A stretch of 64,000 bases of DNA from Trileptium ribeirensis (taxonomy: Eukaryota > Nematoda > Enoplea > Enoplida > Thoracostomopsidae). Positions 34,001 to 45,208 of the stretch are shown piece after piece. The stretch covers positions 1 through 64,000 of the forward strand of contig JASANE010000408.1 in NCBI GenBank assembly GCA_030248225.1, written 5' to 3'. Position 1 is the stretch's first letter, and every line of letters starts with the position of its first letter. The translations under genes were made by a program, and so were the position numbers. The notes under the pieces were generated by a model. It made no database searches and was not told the origin of the DNA. It was given only the letters and a program-made list of their open reading frames with translations.

Positions 34001-35110
34001 CCCTGCCGGAATAATCATCAACAACACCAACCACGCTCTCTATCGGATGGCCAGCCACAGAGGAGGAAAATAATAATAACAATGGCTCAAATACATCAAC
34101 ATCATCATCCACTTTCCTTCCAGTCATCTCCAAAGAGCTGGGGGTTCCGGAATTCCCCCTTGAGGTGATTCCCTGGGGACTGTCGGCAATAAAATCATCA
34201 CTTTCCTTATACTCACTTAACCTATAATTTTCAACATAACCGTTCTCCACTTCTTCACAAATCTCAACACCATCATTACTACCTTCCAATGCAATTAACG
34301 TTCGTTCGTCCATTCCAGGCCCACGTATGGCCGGACAGTTCGATTGATCGATCGGTCGCTCGCCTCGCGGTTCGCTTTCTAAATCGCTCGCAGATGTATA
34401 TACAAGTGGATCAAAACCTGCGCTAGGTATGTCCACACATGACAGATACAATCCCTCTCCCAAATAACCCCCTTTTTGAAATTTTCTATTTTCGGTGCTA
34501 TATAGTACAGTGCTGGTGCTATCGTCCAAGTGCTGTTCATAGTCAGTGTCCGTTAAGCTCAATGTCCTCCCTTCGAGACTGTCGATCGGCGTGAATGGAC
34601 TACAACTCCGAGGAGGACGCGCGGCGTCAGCCCAAGGAGCGGTCGTAATCACATTCAAATGCCTCTCAGCAAATCCGTCTGTCATCTCAGAAAAGTCCAT
34701 GTCATCGTCGTCTCGGTTCATTTCATATCCTTCATCGTCATACTGCGGTTCGTCTGCAATTGCAATAGCATTCACTCGTCCAGTCGGGGCGCTATGTCCT
34801 AATTTACCCTGGATCATGCCGAGTTCGCGGCTGAGCACATCTAGACGATGGGTGGTGGCTGGGCTAGGGTCACGATTACCTTTGGTTTGCGAAGCACTAC
34901 AGTTCAGTTGATATCTGCGGCGCTCGCCTGCACCTCCGTTCCTATTTCCTCCGTTTCCTGCATAGGGACGATTTACCTGTTGCGGTGGACCTATATTGCG
35001 CTCGAACTGCGGTCGCTCATTAGCGACTCTCTGGTATCCATTAGCCTGTCCTGGCCGATTGTTATACATAGCGGGTTGTCGGTTACCTGCGTAGTCTCCG
35101 TTTCCGCGAA
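31057..35110 (-). pseudogene. Long acidic linker region between gag and env (copy B)
   Basis: This is the counterpart of 14871-18952 and the better copy: one 903-codon frame runs from 33621 into Env. It is Asp/Glu/Ser-rich, with three spaced E-x2-P-x-M-x2-GN repeats (near 32705-32510), and then a folded-looking part with helical segments and a Cys patch (CQECRRSH near 31815, DPCCYF near 31760). The frame changes near 33645, just upstream of the 98-nt identical block. No known domain is recognised. It could be an extended gag, a scaffold or a spacer that positions Env. Confidence 0.72.
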
Positions 35111-36502
35111 CATTATTAACAAAACCTGGGGTGGGCGGTTAGACTGATATCCAGGTTGATTCAAGTTCGGGCGATTTCCTCCACTGTTCCATCCTACGTT
35201 ATTTCGGTGTCCAGCTCCGGTCTCGAAACGACTAGGCGGAGGCGGTTGAGGACCTCCACGGCCCATAGGATAGTTGTTGTTTCGCGGGTACGCACCTCCG
35301 TAATTCCTCGATTGGTACTGCGTTGGCTCTCGACGCATAGCGCCAGAAACATAAACTGGTGCAGGTTCGGCATTGCGCGGCATGTTGTTAGCGGCTGGCG
35401 GATAGCGCGCGGGATGAGGACAATCGCGCATAACATGTCCTGGTTCTCCACAACGATAGCAAGTGATATGCGGTATCGGCAGACACGGTGGCGCAGCCGG
35501 TGAGCCAGGCACAAACGGCGGCGCGAGTGCGTGTAGTTGGCGCGTGTTTTCAGCCCATTTGTCAATTACGTCTAACAACCGACCAATTGTGTCTCTATTA
35601 CTATTGCTTGCCTTACGGTGTTCTTCAATCATAGTCTGGAGTTGTGTGATCAAACCTTCACCTCCTTTCTCAAGAAGAGAATTTACTGTTTTGGCGCGGG
35701 GCTTACTAGTAACCGAAGCGTCTGGGTCCGGGCAGGCAGCATTTGCGTCCTCATACCGTTTAGCAACAGCTACCGTATCGCGAAACGTCTCGCACTCATG
35801 AATCTGGTTAAGGACTTGCCTGCGCACTTCGGGCCGTAAGCCTCTCTGAAAGAACATGCGTAGCATGGTGTCCCTTTGCTCATCCTCCATGTCAGGGAAG
35901 GCACGATCACACAACTTCTGCAGTTCCAATCCGTACATTGCGACTGGTTCATTTGCTCCTTGTTGCCTAGTGCAAAGTCCTGATAGTGATTTCTCAGGCC
36001 TGCGAGAGGATGAAAACAAAAAGCGTAAGTTAGCGACGAGTCCTAGAAAACTTTGGCGTTTCGCCGGTGGAAGGCCTTCGAAGGCCTCCCTTGCCGGTCC
36101 ACGCAAAAGAGCAGGTACACAAATCAACTTTCGGCGATCGTCCCAACCATTGGCGTTAGCGAGACGGTTGTACATACGAACCCAATCCTCGAAATCCTGG
36201 CCTCCAGGTTTCCCATCAAAGGTCGGCATATCCCTTAACGGTATCATTGGAGGACCAGTGGACTGGGTGGTTAAGTGGTGTAAAATTGCATTCGTGGCAC
36301 TCGCGTCCGCGCCGAGCGCTTCGGCAAATTCTCCACGACGCAAGTGTCCAGTCGGTCGGGGTGGTGGCGGCGTCAACGGTCGCTCGCCGGCAGTTGCGGC
36401 CGGTCGAGTTCGAGTCCGTACGGAGTCCTCCATTGGTCCATCAGTTGCGCCGAAAAAGTCGCTTGTCTCCAAGTCTCCGTTGTGATTAACGTTAGAGTCC
36501 AT
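35111..36502 (-). pseudogene. gag: gag of copy B (capsid-like plus CCHC nucleocapsid)
   Basis: Starts at ATG 36502 in a good context (GTGACCATGG). It contains a disordered N-terminus, a capsid-like segment (DMPTFDGKPGGQDFEDWVRM, PALLRGPAREAFEGLP, DTMLRMFFQRGLRPEVRRQV), a linker, the zinc knuckle CYRCGEPGHVMRDC (35461-35420), and an Arg/Asn/Gly-rich tail. It is intact up to about 35115, where a single-base length change in a C-rich run shifts the frame; the downstream linker then continues in the next frame. That site is also a plausible assembly error. Confidence 0.87.
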
Positions 36503-37736
36503 GGTCACTACAGCCAATGTGTGAAAGCAACGGTATATGCGTGTACAGAAATCAGATCAACGGCAACTACTTACGATGACAATCCTGTTAGTGGAGAGCA
36601 CCCCTTGTTCAGATTTAGTAAAGACTTAGCAGGGCACGCACACAACAACAAAAAAATATATATATAACGTAGCCAGTTATTCCGTTAAACGGTACCCAAC
36701 GATCACTTAAATCGCAGTACTCCCAAATGTATCGCTATTCACAGTCGAAACCCAACGGTTAGCGCAACCTTAGCAAAATAGTTCCGTCAAATGGCATACA
36801 GCAGTAACCTGTTCAAACAAAATCGCGACGTCACGTAAGAAAAATGAAATGGTATGATTAAACTACAGCAAATACACAGAAAACAATAGTAAAACATTAG
36901 TATGGTATTTACAGTGTCCAGCGAATAATGTCCACAGATCGTTCTTCACACCAGATCGATCCACACCACTACACAGACAGCGTCAGAAGCGTCCAAGCGT
37001 CCAACAGCGGTAACGAATTGCCAAACCCGATTATACGAAAGCGATAATAGTCAGCTAGAACGTTGCTCGATGAACGTGGTTGAGCCAAAACGACGCGGTG
37101 ACGATATTAATTGTCCGCAATGATTTAATTCCAAGTAAGTCTGGTAGCAGTCGTTGACAGTCCAAATCACAGAGTTCCCGAAAACAATCTTATTGTGGCG
37201 TACGAGAGGCGAATTTCGGTTGGCGAATGCGGAAGCGGTTGTTGGTACCAGTCCGGTCCTTGATCGTAACGAATCGTGCAGAGAAGGGCAGTTATATTAA
37301 GGCGTTCGGCACACAATTAGGATCAGATAATAGCGATAAATACGGCAATAAATCCAAGTACGTATACCAGTACTACTCAGTTATCGAATTAGGCAATTAA
37401 TCAGAGCAATAACAATTAGCTGGTAAGCAATTCTGAAAAGTATACGCACAGGCCAGGCAACACATCACCACTGTGTGGAGCACAGCCAGAGCAGACAGTC
37501 AATCAGGGCGGTTGTTCCACTGTCGATACGGAAACAGGCACAAATAACGAAACATACAAGCGGCGAACACATTATGTATATGGGCACAAAACACGATGTA
37601 CATACATTTCATGACCAATCTTGGATACATGCGAACGAAAATTTTACGGCTCGCAACGTGCGGGTTAGACAAAATTTTAACTTTCGACATGGGGGTCGAA
37701 CGAAAATTGACGCCTCACGGCGTGGCCCCCATACGT
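36503..37736 (-). other. 5' leader and primer-binding site of copy B
   Basis: 1.2 kb of untranslated sequence lies between gag and the family 2 LTR. The primer-binding-site-like TGGGGGCCACGCCGTGAG is at 37731-37714, five bases from the LTR end. It is flanked by a pairing ATGGGGG/CCCCCAT stem (37726-37732 with 37689-37695). No gene is called here. Confidence 0.65.
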
Positions 37737-40700
37737 TGTAATAACCGGTGACGCAGCTGCATGGCGCAACTTCCTAACACCATGCCCATACGACCCCGGC
37801 TATCGTAACCTCAAGGGTGGACCGTGAACACAAAATTTTGAACCTATTCTTGGTCAGACCCAAGAAGCTACGCAGCTTAGCAGGCCGCAGGCGCGCTTCA
37901 CGGGGTGTGTTCGGACCCCGCCCGATGGGTTGCGCACGTGTCTAGTATCGGGTATGATTTCTGAGGTCCCCCAGGGAGGCTAGCACCGACACCTGCTCGC
38001 AGGTCATGGAGCCTAGCCGCTATTCCCTATCCTAGACTCAACGGAAGTTGTTTAGTTCTATTTAGCGCGATAAGTGTTGAAATAAAATATGAAAAAAATT
38101 CCTAGAAATTCGAAGTTTTACCTAGTGGAGATCGCGATATGCTCCGTGTTAGAGCATTGACCTGTGTGGCCCCCACAGGGTTCCGACAAGCCCTGAGTGT
38201 TTAATGTCGGATTATCATTGGCGTGGCCTGCGCTTTTCACTAAATTCTATTTCGATGAAAGTATCCAAAAATCCCTATTGAACTTTTCGAATTATTGCTG
38301 GTGACGAGGTAACTTTTCGACTGGGTTCTTTAGACATTACTCCTTTGTTGCAGCAAAACACCAAATAAATTAGGCAGAAGGCCATGCTCGTCAGGGCTTG
38401 CGACATTCTCGCACACAAGCCATGGCGGGCAAGGCCTGCTCGTCCATGCGGACAAACCAGAAAAGAAAAACTCCCTATCATCTCAGTATTGAATAAGACT
38501 CTACTCGGTGTCAGCAACTCAAGTTTATTTACATGATCAAAGGTTAATGTTGGGAATGAGTGTTCGTGAATTAAGGTTGGGGTGAGCTAAGCAAAACGTA
38601 TCAGGGTAGACTAGCCGCAGCTCGCTGTGATCACTTCAGTTTGGTGGATTATGGGGCGCAAGGTATGAAAAGGGAAAACATATACGGAGCATACTGATGC
38701 AAGCGCGTGCGAGGACTAGGGGCGGTTATCCCTGCTTCGACTAAACGTTAGCGAACTAATCAGCTATGCAGCGCACTAAGCAGGGGCCTAGAGTGCTTCG
38801 GAAATCGCTCCTTAAAGCAGGTAGCTCTGGGCGACGAATACTCAGGCCGGGAAAGGAACAACGGTGGTCCGACTGACTATGCGATCTCGACAGCGTTGTG
38901 GTGGCGCTACGGGGCGCCTGGCAATTTATTCTCAAGATGTACTCTCATTAGTGCGTATGCATAAATTCAGCCTATAGCATTTGGCATCCATACCTACCTA
39001 ATAGTACGACTGACCGAACGAAGGTGGGTCGGGGGCGAATTAATCCGGTTACAGAGCGGTAGGGGCCGGCTGTCACGCGAAACGGCTCTAGATGATTTCC
39101 TGATCGATCTCGGGGCCGTCCTCCTAGTCATTTTAGTTCTAGTGTTATTTGCCTGCTGGTATTTCGCGGGGGACACGCTTTACGGGCTTAGTGCGTCGAG
39201 TCGAGAGGTGACTCGGCCTTATTTCCTACTCTTCGGGGCCGTTTTCTTGTTAATCGAGATCGGGGCGATCGGCCCCGGACGTCTCTGCGTCTTTTGTTTT
39301 CTCTTCGGTTGCTCGTTTTTTTGCCTCCCTCTAACGGTGTCCTTTTTATTTCACTGCAATATTGCAGTGTCTCAACTGCATTGTACTGCAGTCGAGTTAT
39401 CACCGACTCAATAATAAAAGTCGATGTGTTCCTATGGCTGAATGGCTAAGACCTATAAAACTGCAGCGGGCTTAAATTCTCCGTGCAGGTTCAACTCACT
39501 AACTGGGAAAACAGCACTGGCTGATACTGAAACTGTAGAAAAAGGGATACTGAGCATACATAGTACATAGCCTAACGGGCAAACCGAGTTAAAATCAAAG
39601 AAAAGCTAAACTCAGCGATCAACTCGCTTCAAAGAGAAAAAGGGGTTTTGCACTCGCCCGGTTTGGGGCCGAAACGGCCCGGGCGAGGAGGTGAGTCTTC
39701 TTTATTTTTAGAAAGTCCTAAACTTTTGTTTGAAGGCGGGGACACAATGTGTTTCTCCCGCAACGGCGGTTTCTAGTGATTGCGCAGGGGCAGGCTTTAA
39801 TTTTGTTTCCTTTAGACCATGGTCTCTAGAGAAGACCATTGCGTAGGGCAAGGGTGAACGCCAGTAAATTTAATCGTTTTAGTCACATAGTTATTTGGAG
39901 TCAAAACTGGTGCGTCACCACAAAACGATGCACCATCGTCCCAGGTCAATGTCGGCGAAATTTTGCTCAGCTGGGGGCGTGCTCCTCCAGCTCATTTTGA
40001 TCACACGGGTGTAAGGGGACAGATAAAGATTTTCCGGTCAGTCGTCCTAACAAGATGGGTGCACAAATGAGATGCCTACCGAATGCGTCGTTTATGTGCT
40101 CTAAAATCAGATCCAAGCAGAGTAAAGCATCCTGAGTAAAGATGATTTCGAGACAACATTTCGTGAGAGCAGCAAACACCTTAAGCTCAAGTTAACGTCC
40201 CGAGAATTTGTTTAGTCTTTTGAGTGCCCAAATTTTCTTAGCTCAGAGGAACAAAACGAAATTTTGAGGGTTTCCTAAAACCCGACGAAGGCTAGTCCTC
40301 CGTCCCTAATCTGCGATTCTGTCCAAGCTCACACACGGCATGAGCATTGAACAGTCCACTAAGCTGCAAATTTGGAAAACGATCAAAGCAAACCATTGAA
40401 CAAGGCCTTATTTTGTGGTATGCACGTTCAAGAAATTTTACCGTGGTCGGCTCAGGAAAATTCGTCTATCCTAACTCAAAAGAAGCAAGTCATGTAAAGT
40501 CTGGACGTGAAGCGTCCATTTTGTTGTGCCTTACCTAAGACCACGGGGAATCAGCTAGACTTCGACTTTGTCACCTACAATTTGTCACCATCCCGTGCAA
40601 TCGCTCAAGATGCCGAAAACGGGACTCGATGTATGGAGGCTTTTCAGTGATCCTAATTTACAGCCTATGAATGACCTGTCACTGTTACATCTGGGGAAAG

Positions 40701-43092
40701 TAAATCCCTTACTCTCGGTTCTCCTCTCGACTTACGATATTTGATCCGGGACAGCCATTACTAGTCCCCTTCCGCGAGACGGAAGATGTCTACGCGGGTC
40801 CTCCATCGATCGAATCCCATTCCAAACACGTAAACCGAAAACCACGAGAAAGCAAACACGAAATAGAAAACAACTGGAGATTAAAGTCAAGCGTCGGAGC
40901 CGGTCAGTAAAGTCGACCGAACTCCGCGTTGCCGAAGTCGAACTGATATCAAGATTCGACGCGTTGGTCGTAACCTCGAAATTTCGGCCTGTATGTTACG
41001 ATGGCGATTTTGTCGCCGTCCAATCGTTGGCGATTTCTTGACGCCCTCTTTTTTGGGTTTTCAATCCAGTGTCCAATTGGGGACACTTCCGGAAATTTAA
41101 ATCTTGACGGCTACCGTAAACCGTCGATGTCCTTAAAGAGAGTCGGCTTCAATTAAATTTGCCGACTTTAAGTTTGAATCTTCCGAGTACTCGGAAGTTG
41201 ACCATCTGTGATTTTTGTCCAAATTTTCCCAAGAAAAGCAAATTTTGAAGTCCCAATTTCCCGTCCTCATCGCCGGATGTCCAGTGAAATCAGATCGTAA
41301 ACTAACAAAATTTAAACTGTTTCCGGTCCCCGCTTAAATTAGACTATTAGAAATACTTTCGGGTCACGCAATTTTCCTCTTCAGCCGTAATTAGCGTGAC
41401 AATCTGCTCATGATTTGAACTGTTTGCTCTTCCCAGCCCATCCCGAGTCGGCAAACATCAACTAAGCCTTTGTTGTCCTCGACTTGCCGCCCTCCTAATT
41501 AAGCTAAATTGAATTTAGCAGATGACCCCAGTACGCGAGGACATCCAAAAACAACGAAAAGAATCGAGCTAATTTGGACGTTTCCTGCCAAAGCGTATGT
41601 TCGAAGCCCCGCCGGGGGGGAACCGGCGACGAGAGACCGCCCGTCTCGAGGTTAGAGACGGGGCAAACCTTAACGTACTCCTAATTGATCAGGGGCCCTG
41701 CTCCAAGGCCCCTAGGGTCCGCGGGAGGGCCTTAAATCGCCCCCCCGTTCGTCTTATTCGTTCGTCTTTTGTCCGTAAAACTCTGAAATTTAGCAAATTT
41801 TAGTGTACGATGTCCTCGTCCGTCCGTTTTTTTCACGTCCTCCTATATATGTATACAGTTCTTACATATATATATAATATATACATATAAACACATATAC
41901 ACACAGACACATACACATACTACACACAGTAGACACATTGGCGTCCTGAGCGACAGAAAGGTCGCTCAGGATAAACACACACAGAGTACATCAAACACAA
42001 CAACAACAAAGCGACAAAGAAGAAAACCGACCAGAAACGTCGGTTAGAGAGAGAACGAGGACAAAAGCGAAAGGACAGCGAGGACACGATGCGGGTGTGG
42101 GAAGGGAAGCGGGACAAGGGGAATCCGGGATGATTTTCTAGGGGCTGGGGCCAGATTCGATCCCAGGACGGAAAACGGGGTCGATTGATACCAAACACAA
42201 GGGTGGTAGACGCAGTAACGGGTCGGAACCCATTCATGGGTTCCGATGTGTATTAGTATGGGGGCTTTAGCGGGCTCTCCTGCGTTAACGGTTGGGCGGA
42301 GCGACGCCCGCCGGGTATCGTTGGACTCACTGTCCAACGGCGATTTAAATGAGGGGTGATATCGCCACTAGGGCGGCAGGAGTAAAAACGGTACTAAAAC
42401 CGCGGCCATTAGAGAGAGTCGTGGCTACGGTGGGGGCGCGTTTGTTGGTCGCCCGGGTTAACGGGGCGGCAGATCGAGATTGCGAAGACTACCAAAAGTG
42501 TGATTTCCGCTTATTTTGACTTGCTGTTTTCCGTGACCATTACTCAGTACATTGCTAAAACCAAGTAAATTTAATATTTTTGATTTCGGTCTTAACAAAC
42601 TTGTTTTCTTGAACGTGCAGTCAGGGGCCTCCTATTCCGGGACGGTCGTAACCGTCACGGTTTTAACGCGTAGCGGCTGCTGTTAACACGCGTCCCGATG
42701 GTCAATTGCGGCAATTAATACAAGCAGTATACAACACTTTTGTACAAAACGGTATACAACAGTTATATACAGAACGGTATATGATATTCTTATACAAAAC
42801 GGTAAACGATATTTTTATACAAAACGGTAAACGATATTTTTATACAAAACGGTAAACGATATTTTTATACAAAACGGTAAACGATATTTTTATACAAAAC
42901 GGCATGCGATATTTTATACAAAACGGTATGCGATATTTTATACAAAACGGCAAACGATATTTTTATGCAAAACGGTAAAACAAAACGGTATACAATATTT
43001 ATGCCAACGGTCATGTGCCAACGCTTCCCGCTACGGTTTTGAGTACGAAGATCCTGCAATGCTCGTGACAGGGCCGAAGCGGCCCTGTTACA
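37737..43092 (-). repeat. Family 2 LTR, 5' LTR of copy B (5.36 kb)
   Basis: On the minus strand it starts TGTAACAGGGCCGCTTCGG at 43092 and ends ...TTATTACA at 37737. It is homologous over much of its length to LTR1 but diverged and about 1.4 kb shorter. It contains the counterpart of the fragment at 23924-25172 (39269-40507). It includes a minisatellite near its 5' end and only a short CAA tract. No conserved coding frame; 39142-39414 (+) and 38275-38517 (-) are judged chance. Confidence 0.85.
42728..43005 (+). repeat. Minisatellite in the family 2 LTR
   Basis: About ten imperfect copies of a 25-26 bp unit, TTTTATACAAAACGGTAAAC plus GATAT. Variants replace GGTAAAC with GGTATAC or GGCATGC. 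It occupies the place where family 1 LTRs have the 42-bp tandem repeat. Confidence 0.85.
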
Positions 43093-43257
43093 GTTTAACT
43101 TATTCTGGGGTGGTGGAACACGTTTACGGGAAAAACATGGGTTATTTTTGAAGGGTTATTTAGCTGATGGGGGTCCTGAACTAGGATACTAGCGAGAGAA
43201 AATTGTGTCCAACCCGAATAATTAAGTCCGAAAATTTTCATTTAAAAATATAAGAGA
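43093..43257 (+). mobile_element. 3'-terminal internal fragment of a family 1 element
   Basis: 165 bp directly upstream of LTR2, nearly identical to 52594-52759 directly upstream of LTR3. It ends TATAAGAGA just before TGTAAC and so would include the polypurine-tract region, though the tract is AT-rich and weak. The antisense family 2 LTR abuts it cleanly at 43092/43093, which marks copy B's insertion point in the 3' UTR of copy A. Confidence 0.75.
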
Positions 43258-45158
43258 TGTAACAGGCCCGTTCCGGCCCGTTACGCGTCTTTTGCACGAT
43301 TTTGATGGTAAAATTGTTTAAACGAGCCTCAAATCGCATTAGACAAGTTTTCATGTGCCGCCTGGTGCCATGGGTGTCGATGATTGTGCTGCTTATCGTT
43401 GTATCGTACCTGTATTTTGCCATTTGTCATATTTTATCGTTGTATCGTACCTGTGTTTTGCCATTTGTCATATTCTTGTCGTTGCATAATTTATTGTATT
43501 TGGATAAGCCCATGGTAACTCGGCGGAAACTGGCTTCGATGGTTTGATCAGGTTTGGAAAGAATAGGAAAGAGCCTCTAACTTGTGCTGAAATAAGAGAT
43601 CTGAACGGAACTCGACTACTTCTCCCCATTTCCCTATGGGAAATTCAAAATTCCTACTGTCCGGGAATAGGAGGCCTTTGACAATTTAAGGGGTCGGAAA
43701 GTAATCAAAATCAGGACTATCAATTTTACCTGGTTCAAGCGAACTATAGCTTAATGGTCGCAAAAGTAAGCTGAAACAAATGGGTTACGGTAGTTTCCGG
43801 GTACTTGGAAATAACGGACATCGGGCCTGTTTGTCGGCCCGTAACCGTCCCACGGTTGGATTTCCCGAAAATGCCCAGAGCACTTTTCGATAGAGAATTT
43901 TTAGGGCTTTCGGACGAGCTCAAGATATCACAAATCGCTGGAGGATCTCCTGAGATATTCCAGGGACAAACTGGCGAAAGTCCAATTAACGGCCAATACT
44001 TACGCTAGGTTTGGCTGGTGACCATGGTTCCGAGTGGACATAACCTACGCTTGTATGGAAATATAATTATGCATATATATATGTGTGTACTGCCTGATTT
44101 TCGTGTCTTGGTACGTCTGGTTACTCCGCCCCACCATGAAAATCCTTTCTCTTATGGTGTCCTTTGACGCCCCGAAACTGCCTGACTAGCGCCCTGGCAA
44201 CTGGTTTTTCTTGTAACCATCGGATCATTGATTGAAAGTATGCGTATTTCTAAGTAGTTTACCCATTGAGACATCTGACGAGGCCAGGCGGGTCTCGACC
44301 TGACTAGTCATACCGCTGCTATATAACTTATCTGACTGTTCATAATGTACAACGAAAATTTAACATAAAATTCCGTCCGTTTGTACCAACTCCGTAATTG
44401 ACCCTTGATCCTAAGGGGGCGCATGCGACCTCTTATTCTACTCGTTGCTTTTGGCAAACACAACGATATACGGCGGGTCTCCGCCCGACTCCCCGCTAGT
44501 TCACTATAACCTGTTAAAGTGCTCCCAATTCGACACACCGACTGAAAGTGGGTACAAACCAACCGAAAATTTATCCCCAACTCGAAAGTAGGCAAATCGC
44601 CCCTCATTGCATTCATCACGTCGAGACATCTCCAAAGATGTCCGGCGGGTCTCCGTCAGTTGCCCCGTTAACCCGGGACGGCCGACGAAGGCGCCCCCAC
44701 CACTATCGACACTCTCTCTATCTGCCGTGATTTTAGTGCCTCTCTAACCGCTCCGTTAGGGCAGATAAAACAACCTCTCCAAGACGAGTTGAACGATGCC
44801 AGGCGGGCGTCGCTCCGCCCACCCGTTAGCGCGAGAACGCCGGCTGAAACCCAGTATCCTAATATATGTCGGAACCCAAAATTGGGTCCCGACCCGCCAC
44901 TGCGTCTACCCCCCTCGTGTTTGGTATCGTTCAGCCCCGTTCTTCGTCCTGGGACCGAATTTCGCTCCAGCCCCTCGAAAATCCTTTGGGAACCCCCTAT
45001 CCCGCCTCTCTTCCCGTGCCCCTTCTTTTCCGTTTTTCTTTGTCGTTTTCTCTCTTTCTCTCTCTAACCGACTTCTTTGGTCGGTTGTCGCTGTTGTTGT
45101 CGTCGTGATTGTGTTGTGTCGTTGTTGTTGTGGTTGCTGTGTGGTGGTGTAGTTGTAG

Positions 45159-45208
<50 letters not shown>

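Noticed and set aside
39142..39414. Hydrophobic 90-codon frame on + in the family 2 LTR
   Set aside because: Antisense to the LTR and truncated in its near-identical partner at 23924; no domain.
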